This document shows, piece after piece, positions 20,677 through 25,488 of a DNA stretch of 25,488 bases. A model generated the notes under the pieces. It had not been told where the DNA came from. It did no database searches and saw only the letters and a list, made by a program, of their open reading frames with translations. This stretch comes from a virus. Positions within the stretch are counted from its first letter, which is position 1, and the number at the start of each line of letters is the position of its first letter. The DNA lies in IMG/VR virus record IMGVR_UViG_3300046536_000664, positions 1 to 25,488 of that record; one strand, 5' to 3'. The translations under genes and the position numbers were made by a program.

Positions 20677-20705
20677 TTGGACTTAACGAAACGCTGGCCT
20701 ATACG
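20677..20705 (+). promoter_or_regulatory. Candidate sigma-70-type promoter
   Basis: TTGGAC (20677-20682), 17-base spacer, TATACG (20700-20705), in a relatively AT-rich 118-base gap. It lies 51 bases before the zinc-finger gene at 20756. A leader hairpin (CCGGATGGC / GCCACCGG, one bulge, 20716-20735 region) follows. Confidence 0.45.
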
Positions 20706-20755
20706 TCGCTGCACCGGATGGCTTCGCCACCGGCTTCAAATGAGGAGTATATCCC

Positions 20756-21358
20756 ATGATCCCCGCCATCGACCTTTCCATCTTCGACATCGACTTCGAC
20801 CCCGCCGCGACCATCCCCGACGCGGGCGAGGTCGCCGCGATCGTCTGCGGCAAGTGCCACGGCCGCGGTAACTTCGTCGGCTACACCGGCCGGGTGGTCG
20901 GCAAGTGCTTCGCCTGCGGCGGCACCGGGGTGAAGGCCCAGGCGCGCGGCGCGGAGCCGGCCGGGGCGGCGATCGACGTCAGCGCGATCACGGTCTCCTT
21001 CGAGGCGGCGCGGGCGAACGGGATCAAGACCCCGAAGCTGCGGCTGGCGGATTTCATCTTCTCCCGCGCGCCCGATACCGGCGCCAACGCGGGCTCGATT
21101 TACGTCAAGCGGTCCAGGGCCGCGGGCGGCGACTATCTCGGCAAGGTGACGGCGGGCCGGTTCATGCCCTCGCGCGATTGCGACGGGCCGACCGGCGAGG
21201 CGATCGTCGCGGTGGCATCCGATCCCCACAACGCGGCGAAGGCTTACGGGATGCGGACCGGCTCCTGCTCCTGCTGCGGGCGGGAACTCACCAACGGGCT
21301 GTCGATCGACCTGGGGATAGGGCCAATCTGCAGGGGCAAATTTGGGTGGGGAGGCTGA
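20756..21358 (+). CDS. Zinc-finger protein with DnaJ-like and DUF6011-like motifs
   Basis: The 200-residue protein starts at ATG 20756 behind GAGGAG. Residues ~29-60 carry CGKCHGRGNFVGYTGRVVGK and then CFACGGTGV, a CxxCxGxG pair like one half of the DnaJ zinc centre. The middle is basic and strand-rich (AARANGIKTPKLRLADFIF, IYVKRSRAAGGDYLGKVTAG). The end has CSCCGRELTNGLSIDLGIGP then ICRGKFG, the DUF6011 signature CxxCGRxLTxxxSxxxGIGPxCRxK. Two separate zinc modules in one protein suggest nucleic-acid binding. It begins a new transcription unit with a plausible promoter. Confidence 0.85.
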   Translation: MIPAIDLSIFDIDFDPAATIPDAGEVAAIVCGKCHGRGNFVGYTGRVVGKCFACGGTGVKAQARGAEPAGAAIDVSAITVSFEAARANGIKTPKLRLADFIFSRAPDTGANAGSIYVKRSRAAGGDYLGKVTAGRFMPSRDCDGPTGEAIVAVASDPHNAAKAYGMRTGSCSCCGRELTNGLSIDLGIGPICRGKFGWGG

Positions 21359-21360
21359 CC

Positions 21361-21528
21361 ATGAACAACAACGAGGCCTGGGACGAGATGTGTCGCGTGG
21401 CGAGACTCGCCGGCCAATCGGTCGAACTGATCGTCCGGTATGAGCCCCCGTCGCCGTACGCCGGCCGCAAGCTCAGGCTCTTTTACAACGCCGCGACGGA
21501 CGAGCGCGGCCATGAATGGTTGGATTGA
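21361..21528 (+). CDS. Small phage protein (55 aa), unknown function
   Basis: It starts at ATG 21361, 2 bases after the upstream stop, and encodes 55 residues: MNNNEAWDEMCRVARLAGQS then VELIVRYEPPSPYAGRKLRL and a short acidic end. The fold is probably helix followed by strands. I recognise no family. Spacing to the upstream gene supports coupling. Confidence 0.6.
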   Translation: MNNNEAWDEMCRVARLAGQSVELIVRYEPPSPYAGRKLRLFYNAATDERGHEWLD

Positions 21529-21531
21529 CCC

Positions 21532-21570
21532 ATGATTCGTTTCGACCCCGAGGGAGGGCCCACTCCATGA
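21532..21570 (+). other. Possible 12-residue leader peptide overlapping the next start
   Basis: ATG 21532 opens a 12-codon frame (MIRFDPEGGPTP) whose TGA overlaps the ATG at 21567 (ATGA). It also holds the GAGGGAGG ribosome site of the next gene. Coupled-translation leader is possible; chance is equally plausible. Confidence 0.25.
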
Positions 21571-22535
21571 AACTCCCCCCCGGCGGCGCCGCCGAGTTCG
21601 ACCTCCGCGACCTGGGCCGCTGGTCGCCCTCCGTCACCGGGTTCCGCGACGCGATCCAGGCGGGCCGGGTCATGCAACCCGCATCGGGCGATGACCTGAA
21701 GGCGTACGCCGCCAGCGAGCGCGAGGTGTCGATGGTCGTGACGATGGCGCTCGAGGCGGTCCGCGCCGGGCGGGTCATCGACCTCGGCATGCTGCCGAAC
21801 GAGGTGATCGGCGAGTGCGGCCGGCGCGGCGGTTATCTCTGGGACCAGGACGCGCTGGCTCAGCCGTTCGCCGAGCCCTGGATATTCTGCCACGCCTGGA
21901 CGATGAAGGATGGCTCCCCCGACGGTTCGACGGCGCTCTATGTGGTCAACCCGGTCCGGGACGGCGTCGAGATCGTCGAGTTGCAGCCCTGCACGGTGCG
22001 CGGCGCCCACGCCCTCATGATCCACGATCGCGCCATCTTGTTCCACGCGGGCGAGGACAGCGACCCGCGCCGGTATCGTTGCCAGGCCATGCCCAGCCCG
22101 CTCCGGTTCCTGGTGCCGCCGGGCGACCCCTACAACAACGGCCGCGAGCCCTATCACGCGGCCTCGGCGAACGTCCTCGATCCGCTGATGGCGGCGCTGC
22201 TGCTGGTCAACACCGACGGCGTCCGGCGCGAGCGGATCACCCCGGCCGAGAAGCTGAACAAGGCCAGGGCCCGCGCCCGCAAGCCGCCGATCGCGCCGCA
22301 CGAGCGGATCGACTCCCGGCTCTATGTCACGGCGATCATGGCCCGGCTGAACCCGGCGAAGCGGGCTCCGGGCGGCGGGCACCACGCCTCGCCGATCCCG
22401 CATGTCCGGCGCGGCCACTATCGGACTTACGAGAGCGGCCAGCGGTCGTTTATCCGCGACACCCTGGTCGCCGTCACGCCCGAGGCCCGCGCCTCGTTCG
22501 TCGCGAAACGCAGCCATTACGAGGTGAGGTCATGA
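21567..22535 (+). CDS. Conserved-looking phage protein of unknown function (322 aa)
   Basis: The start is ATG 21567 after GAGGGAGG; an earlier in-frame start is not supported by a ribosome site. The 322-residue protein has an N-terminal helical part (LAYAAS-type helices and VVTMALEAVRAGRVIDLGM), a middle alpha/beta part with PWIFCHAWTMKDGSPDG and ALYVVNPVRDGVEIVEL, then a helix LDPLMAALLLVNTDGVRRER and a basic KLNKARARARKPPI. The C-terminus has HHASPIPHVRRGHYRTYESG, then FIRDTLVAV. The 'LLLVNT...KLNKARARARKPPI ... H-RRGH-R---SG' order occurs, as I remember, in phage hypothetical proteins of about this length. No function is assigned. It has no membrane segment. It is coupled to the next gene by ATGA. 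Confidence 0.75.
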   Translation: MKLPPGGAAEFDLRDLGRWSPSVTGFRDAIQAGRVMQPASGDDLKAYAASEREVSMVVTMALEAVRAGRVIDLGMLPNEVIGECGRRGGYLWDQDALAQPFAEPWIFCHAWTMKDGSPDGSTALYVVNPVRDGVEIVELQPCTVRGAHALMIHDRAILFHAGEDSDPRRYRCQAMPSPLRFLVPPGDPYNNGREPYHAASANVLDPLMAALLLVNTDGVRRERITPAEKLNKARARARKPPIAPHERIDSRLYVTAIMARLNPAKRAPGGGHHASPIPHVRRGHYRTYESGQRSFIRDTLVAVTPEARASFVAKRSHYEVRS

Positions 22536-22930
22536 CCGGCGACATCCCCCCGCGCGGTTCGTTCGACTGGTTGGTGACCCACGAGGCCGACGTCGTGATC
22601 CCGAAGCAGCAGCCCGGCGAGCATGCCACCTTGCGGGTCAGCATCGAGGCCCGCGCCCGCGTGGCCCCCAGCCGGGGCTGGGCGGCGGCGATCGTGATCT
22701 GGGGCGTCATGGTCCTGGTCCTGCTCGCGACCTGTCACGCCGGCCACGCGCGCCCGGCGGGGGCCAGCGATGGGCCGTGGGGCCAGGGGGCGATCGGCCA
22801 GCAAGGCTGGTCCACCCCCTTCTGGGGCCAGCAGGCGATCGGCCAGCCCTGGCAGGACGGCAGGACGGCCACGTGCCGGGTCTCGGTCTACCAGGGCGTC
22901 CGGTATGTCCGGTGCGGCCCGCCACGTTGA
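22532..22930 (+). CDS. Single-span membrane protein with Gln/Gly/Trp repeat (132 aa)
   Basis: It starts at ATG 22532, overlapping the stop of the gene before. Residues 1-48 are soluble (VTHEADVVIPKQQPGEHATL, VSIEARARVAPSRG). Residues ~49-68 (WAAAIVIWGVMVLVLLATCH) form one membrane helix. The part beyond it has a two-copy repeat, WGQGAIGQQGW and WGQQAIGQPW, then TCRVSVYQGVRYVRCGP with two cysteines that could form a disulfide outside the cytoplasm. The role is unknown; a phage envelope protein for exclusion or lysis control is possible. Confidence 0.7.
   Translation: MTGDIPPRGSFDWLVTHEADVVIPKQQPGEHATLRVSIEARARVAPSRGWAAAIVIWGVMVLVLLATCHAGHARPAGASDGPWGQGAIGQQGWSTPFWGQQAIGQPWQDGRTATCRVSVYQGVRYVRCGPPR
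22778..22847. repeat. Near-perfect 25-base direct repeat in the membrane protein gene
   Basis: 22778-22802 and 22823-22847 differ at two positions and are 45 bases (15 codons) apart. They encode the repeated WGQ-AIGQ motif. Confidence 0.85.
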
Positions 22931-22943
22931 ATCGGAGCGAACC

Positions 22944-23231
22944 ATGCCACAGCACACTTTCGCGGTCCTGCTGCAGATCACCACCCGAGACCCCCGGCTC
23001 ACCGAGGCGAAGATCAACGCGGCGCTCGCCAGCGGCACGGCGGGCGGGATCGCGGCGATCCGCCACGCGGTCCTCTCCCGGCTGCCGCGGGACGTCGAAC
23101 GCCTGGTCGCGATCATGCCGATCGACCAGTCCCAGGCGCTGATGCTGCTGCACGAGGCGGTCGGCGAACAACTCGGCGCCGATCCGTTCGGCCGGCCGCC
23201 GCCCGACTACGTGCCGCCGACCAATGACTGA
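22944..23231 (+). CDS. Small phage protein (95 aa), unknown function
   Basis: The start is ATG 22944, with CGGAGCG about 6 bases upstream. The 95-residue product is mostly helical: MPQHTFAVLLQITTRDPRLT, EAKINAALASGTAGGIAAIR, HAVLSRLPRDVERLVAIMPI, SQALMLLHEAVGEQLGADPF. The ending is Pro-rich. Nothing identifies a family. Its stop overlaps the start of the zinc-finger gene by 8 bases. Confidence 0.7.
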   Translation: MPQHTFAVLLQITTRDPRLTEAKINAALASGTAGGIAAIRHAVLSRLPRDVERLVAIMPIDQSQALMLLHEAVGEQLGADPFGRPPPDYVPPTND

Positions 23232-23643
23232 CACCGGGGCGGGCGGGCCGCGCTGCCCCTACTGCGGCCTCGCGGCGGTGTGGTACGCCGACAGCGCCCT
23301 GCTCTACCACGGGCGGGACTACGGCCCGGCCTGGGTCTGCCCGCCGTGCGGCGCCTGGGTGGGGGTCCACAAGGGCACCACCAGGCCGCTCGGGCGGTTG
23401 GCCGACGCCGAACTGCGCCGCGCCAAGATGGCGGCGCACGCGGCGTTCGACCCGCTCTGGCAGGCCCGTCAGCACCGCTCGGGGCTCAGCCAGGGCCACG
23501 CCCGCGGCAAGGGGTATAAGTGGCTGGCGGGCGAACTCGGCCTCGCGGCGAAGGACTGCCACATCGGCATGCTCGACGTGGAAACCTGCCACCGGGTGGT
23601 CGCGATCTGCGCGCCTTACCTGAGACCCCGACCCCGTGACTGA
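23224..23643 (+). CDS. DUF3268-like zinc-finger protein
   Basis: The 139-residue protein starts at ATG 23224. It has CPYCGLAAVWYADSALLY, then WVCPPCGAWVGVHKGTTRPL, with two CxxC knuckles, and continues GRLADAELRRAKMAAHAAFD and PLWQ. This order (CPYCG, Y-x-W-x-C-x-x-C-x-A-x-VG-x-H, PLG-LA, LR-AK, H--FD-LW) is the DUF3268 signature found in phage and proteobacteria. The rest is a helical region (YKWLAGELGLAAKDCHIGML, CHRVVAICAPYL). Zinc binding is likely; the target is unknown. Confidence 0.85.
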   Translation: MTDTGAGGPRCPYCGLAAVWYADSALLYHGRDYGPAWVCPPCGAWVGVHKGTTRPLGRLADAELRRAKMAAHAAFDPLWQARQHRSGLSQGHARGKGYKWLAGELGLAAKDCHIGMLDVETCHRVVAICAPYLRPRPRD

Positions 23644-23803
23644 CCAGCAGTTCGCCGATCTCCTGTGGCTCGCGTTCGTCCAGGCCGAGTCCCGTCGCGA
23701 GCATGCGCCGGGGCGCGATCACGCCCGGCTCTGGCTGCGTCGATTACTTTGGAATCTTCGGGCATCGCGGCCGATTACTGTTGCTAAACAAGTCCCGGCA
23801 TAG
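23636..23803 (+). CDS. Small basic protein with GTG start (55 aa)
   Basis: Hand translation from GTG 23636 gives 55 residues: MTDQQFADLLWLAFVQAESR, REHAPGRDHARLWLRRLLWN and a short basic end, to TAG 23803. It overlaps the DUF3268-like gene by 8 bases. The first helix is acidic/hydrophobic, the second basic. No ATG is available and the ribosome site is weak, so the call is tentative. Confidence 0.45.
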   Translation: MTDQQFADLLWLAFVQAESRREHAPGRDHARLWLRRLLWNLRASRPITVAKQVPA

Positions 23804-23862
23804 CACACCCGCCACCGCCGCGGGGCAATCCCCGGCGTCACCTCTGAGGAGAACATCCCACC

Positions 23863-24150
23863 ATGACCCGACTTAAAATTCTCGCCGCGAGCGTCGCGCT
23901 CGCCGCGACCGCCATTATTCCCGCGGCGCCAGCGGTGGCACAACAACAGATCACCACGCTACCGTCCGACCCCGGCGCGTGGTGGTGCGCGAGTAACGGT
24001 CGCACGACCCAGTCGCATTATTGCACGCGCGCGTCTGATCTCAGGACGATCACCTGCACCGACCCGCATCCGAGCTTCCCGCAGCAATGTTACCTGGAGT
24101 TCAAAGGACGCGGCCCGGCCACCTACGTCATTGGAAGTGACCCGCGCTGA
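23863..24150 (+). CDS. Secreted small protein with signal peptide
   Basis: The 95-residue protein starts at ATG 23863 behind GAGGAG. It has a clear Sec signal peptide: basic MTRLK, hydrophobic ILAASVALAATAIIPAA and a cleavage site after PAVA (before QQQITT). The mature ~68 residues have four cysteines (WWCASNGRT, HYCTRASDL, TITCTDPHPS, QQCYLEFKG), probably two disulfides in the periplasm. No known family. It precedes another secreted cysteine peptide gene, forming a pair of exported accessory proteins. Confidence 0.8.
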   Translation: MTRLKILAASVALAATAIIPAAPAVAQQQITTLPSDPGAWWCASNGRTTQSHYCTRASDLRTITCTDPHPSFPQQCYLEFKGRGPATYVIGSDPR

Positions 24151-24246
24151 CAGTCACCGGGCGAAACATGGCCGCGTCAGCGCCATGTCCGCGTGACGCC
24201 TCGCCCCACGTCCGCGCTGATGTGCCGGGGCTCAGGAATACCCACC

Positions 24247-24384
24247 ATGAAAACCACCGTCACCCTGATCGCCTTGTTCCTGCTCTCGCTCGCGGTCATC
24301 CCGCCGAAGGCCGAGGCGTACAACTGCACGACGACGTGCTCCAACTTCGGCAATCAGCGGGTCTGCAATACAAGCTGTTACTGA
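24247..24384 (+). CDS. Tiny secreted cysteine-rich peptide
   Basis: The start is ATG 24247. The 45-residue precursor has a signal peptide (MKTTVTLIALFLLSLAVIPP, then KAEA) and a predicted mature peptide of 21 residues that starts YNCTTTCSNFGNQ and ends CNTSCY, with four cysteines in two CxxxC pairs. The size and disulfide pattern suggest a stable exported micro-peptide. The frame stays open further upstream, but a signal peptide right at this ATG makes the choice firm. No toxin family is recognised. Confidence 0.75.
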   Translation: MKTTVTLIALFLLSLAVIPPKAEAYNCTTTCSNFGNQRVCNTSCY

Positions 24385-24389
24385 CCACC

Positions 24390-24417
24390 GCGCCGGCCGG
24401 GCCTCCCCGGCCGGCGC
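24390..24417. repeat. 12-base perfect hairpin between two genes
   Basis: GCGCCGGCCGGG (24390-24401), loop CCTC, CCCGGCCGGCGC (24406-24417). It lies just after the secreted peptide gene. Very strong stem without T-run; it may be a terminator of the unit or an mRNA-protecting stem. Confidence 0.75.
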
Positions 24418-24436
24418 CTCCGAGGAGCACATCCCC

Positions 24437-24841
24437 GTGGCGCACTACTATTCCCAGCGCACCTGGACTGAGACGATGATCGACCGGCTCGAGACGATGC
24501 ACTGCCTGGAAGGCGCCGACGCGGACGAGATAGCGACGGCCCTCGGGCTGACCGTCGGCGCCGTGGTGAGCCAGATCAGCACGCTCGGGCTGCGCCGGAC
24601 GCCGCAGGCGGTGCTGGCCCGGCGCCAGCGGGGCCAGGGGAGCGCGAAATGGACGATCGCGCGGCGGGCCGATCTGAAGCGGCGCTATTCGGTGCTGGGC
24701 GAGCCGATCGCGGTGATCAGCGCGGCGTTCGACGTCTCGCCGAAGGCGGTCCAATCGCAGGTCGGTTTGCTCGGGCTCCGGCGCCCCGTCAGGTCTCGGC
24801 CGCCGCTTCCGTCCGGGCCTCGGGGGCGTCCTTCGGTTTGA
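24437..24841 (+). CDS. Tandem GcrA-like helix-turn-helix regulator
   Basis: It starts at GTG 24437 behind CGAGGAGC. Of 134 residues, the first half carries WTETMIDRLETMHCLEGADA, DEIATALGLTVGAVVSQIST, LGLRRTP, the pattern of the GcrA DNA-binding domain (W-T---I--L, IA--LG-T--AV---I--LGL). Residues ~73-115 repeat it (WTIARRADLKRRYSVLGEPI, AVISAAFDVSPKAVQSQVGL, LGLRRP). GcrA acts in alphaproteobacteria with sigma-70 at methylated sites; here there are two HTHs and no GcrA C-terminal domain. The end of the gene overlaps the convergent HTH gene by 53 bases. Confidence 0.8.
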   Translation: MAHYYSQRTWTETMIDRLETMHCLEGADADEIATALGLTVGAVVSQISTLGLRRTPQAVLARRQRGQGSAKWTIARRADLKRRYSVLGEPIAVISAAFDVSPKAVQSQVGLLGLRRPVRSRPPLPSGPRGRPSV

Positions 24842-25061
24842 CCGGCGGTTTGGCCAGCAGCCCGTCGAACGCGGCCTGTATCTTCGCCAGCGCGCGCAGC
24901 CACTCGGCCAGCGGCGCGTCGATCTCGCCTGATCCCGACGCCATCTTGCGCACGCGCGATCCGTCGCGCTTCGCGTGGCGGGCGAGATCGCCCAGGGTCC
25001 AGTCGAAGGCCGTGAGGATGGCGTGGAATTCGGTTTTCGTCATCGGCGCGGGATCGGTCAT
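24789..25061 (-). CDS. Small HTH protein, paralogue of the 17732-18001 product
   Basis: The 90-residue protein starts at ATG 25061. The core MTKTEFHAILTAFDWTLGDL, ARHAKRDGSRVRKMASGSG and IDAPLAEWLRALAKIQAAFD matches the protein at 17732-18001 nearly position by position, followed by a polar Pro/Lys/Glu tail. Both genes are on the minus strand at the edges of accessory blocks. It overlaps the GcrA-like gene tail to tail, so the two transcripts would be antisense at their ends. Confidence 0.8.
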   Translation of the reverse strand: MTDPAPMTKTEFHAILTAFDWTLGDLARHAKRDGSRVRKMASGSGEIDAPLAEWLRALAKIQAAFDGLLAKPPVKPKDAPEARTEAAAET

Positions 25062-25106
25062 CCCGCCCCATAACTCGATCGGGCGGGCCCGTCATCAGTC
25101 CGAACG

Positions 25107-25131
25107 GAAAAGGGCGGGCCGTGGCCCGCCC
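25107..25131 (-). terminator. Intrinsic terminator for the 25150-25368 gene
   Basis: Read on the minus strand, GGGCGGGCC-AC-GGCCCGCCC (25131-25112) is followed directly by TTTT. A 9-base perfect stem plus T-run, right after the stop of the minus-strand gene. Confidence 0.8.
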
Positions 25132-25149
25132 CCGTGAGGCTCGCGCCCC

Positions 25150-25368
25150 TCAGTTCAGGATCAAGATCTGCCGGCGCAGGCGGGCGAAGGCCCCGGCGAG
25201 GGCGGCGGCCTCGGCCTCCGTATAGTCGAGAGCGAAGTGCTGCATGCAGTCGAAGGCCAGATCGTCATCGCCGCACTTGGCGAAATAGCCGCGCTGGAAG
25301 TCGAGGCTGGCCCGGCCATTGCCGTCGATGTAGCCGGCGGCGATTTCGTCGAATTCGTTTTGCATCAT
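25150..25368 (-). CDS. Small acidic phage protein (72 aa), unknown function
   Basis: ATG 25368 (or the next ATG, 25365) follows AAGGGA by about 8 bases. The 72-residue protein reads MMQNEFDEIAAGYIDGNGRA, SLDFQRGYFAKCGDDDLAFD, then CMQHFALDYTEAEAAALAGA and FARLRRQILILN. It is helical with an acidic middle. The gene stands alone, with a terminator after it. No family is recognised. Confidence 0.7.
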   Translation of the reverse strand: MMQNEFDEIAAGYIDGNGRASLDFQRGYFAKCGDDDLAFDCMQHFALDYTEAEAAALAGAFARLRRQILILN

Positions 25369-25488
25369 CCAGGTATTCCCTTGGTAATTGACGGCCGGGG
25401 ATCAGCCCCTCGGCCCGGCTCAGTGCTAGGCTGTCCGCCCGCGCGATGCAAGTTTATTAAACGCACTGCCGCGGGCGTTTTTCGCTTC
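25369..25488. promoter_or_regulatory. Upstream region of the last gene, possible minus-strand promoter and leader stem
   Basis: On the minus strand, TTGCAT and TAGCAC are separated by 17 bases around 25450-25425, a weak -35/-10 pair. A GGCC-GGGG / CCCC-GGCC stem at 25393-25415 lies in the leader. Near the edge, an AT-richer patch (AAGTTTATTAAACG) is seen. Confidence 0.35.

Noticed and set aside
21483-22517. Minus-strand open frame of 344 codons
   Set aside because: Antisense to the 322-residue plus-strand gene, which has a ribosome site and coupled neighbours; product is Arg/Ala/Asp/Val-rich.
1-25488. Integrase, tRNA or attachment site marking a prophage border
   Set aside because: I found no tyrosine or serine recombinase motif, no cloverleaf-like sequence and no long flanking direct repeat; lifestyle stays undecided.

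Overview
The window reads as part of a phage or prophage genome from a high-GC proteobacterial host. It is about two-thirds GC by eye, with genes packed head to tail and many start/stop overlaps of 4 bases. Several families point to an alphaproteobacterial host: DUF3489-type winged-helix proteins, a GcrA-like double-HTH protein and a ParB/adenine-methyltransferase fusion. I see no integrase, tRNA, rRNA, transposase or CRISPR array, so lytic phage, prophage and metagenomic phage contig cannot be told apart.

Layout. (1) 15547 down to 1, minus strand, is the late (virion) region: small terminase, large terminase, a 1793-residue portal-led fusion, a run of ten tiny overlapping genes (8223-6346), then a second block from 5779 with a lysozyme-like protein, a Mu F/SPP1 gp7-like head morphogenesis protein, small membrane and proline-rich proteins, a GT9-like glycosyltransferase and structural proteins that run off the left edge. 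A lone plus-strand gene (6107-6301) and a 327-base structured gap split the region. No major capsid gene is visible; it may lie beyond the left edge. (2) 15725-18001 holds a DUF3489-like protein (plus), converging on a ParB-methyltransferase and a small HTH protein (minus). (3) 18207-24841, plus strand, is the early/accessory region: an amidoligase carrying a winged-helix tail, an XRE-type HTH protein and a gamma-glutamylcyclotransferase in a row, then small zinc-ribbon, membrane and secreted proteins, and a tandem GcrA-like regulator. (4) 25061-25150, minus strand, has a second copy of the small HTH family and one more small gene with a clear intrinsic terminator.

Two parts stand out. First, the portal gene is a 'polyvalent' fusion: after the portal domain come a ParB-like domain, an ADP-ribosyltransferase-like domain, a second ParB-like domain, a pair of ~65-residue repeats and an HEYGH zinc-metallopeptidase-like domain, with the same DH-x-R / G-x-FG-x-GG motif at the domain boundaries. 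Because portal protein sits at the DNA exit vertex, this could be a way to carry effectors into the cell; that is inference. Second, the amidoligase + HTH + gamma-glutamylcyclotransferase cassette looks like a peptide-tagging or glutamyl-metabolite module, and its amidoligase shares a winged-helix module with the DUF3489-like protein 2 kb upstream. A palindrome in the divergent promoter region at 18097-18108 could control both sides.
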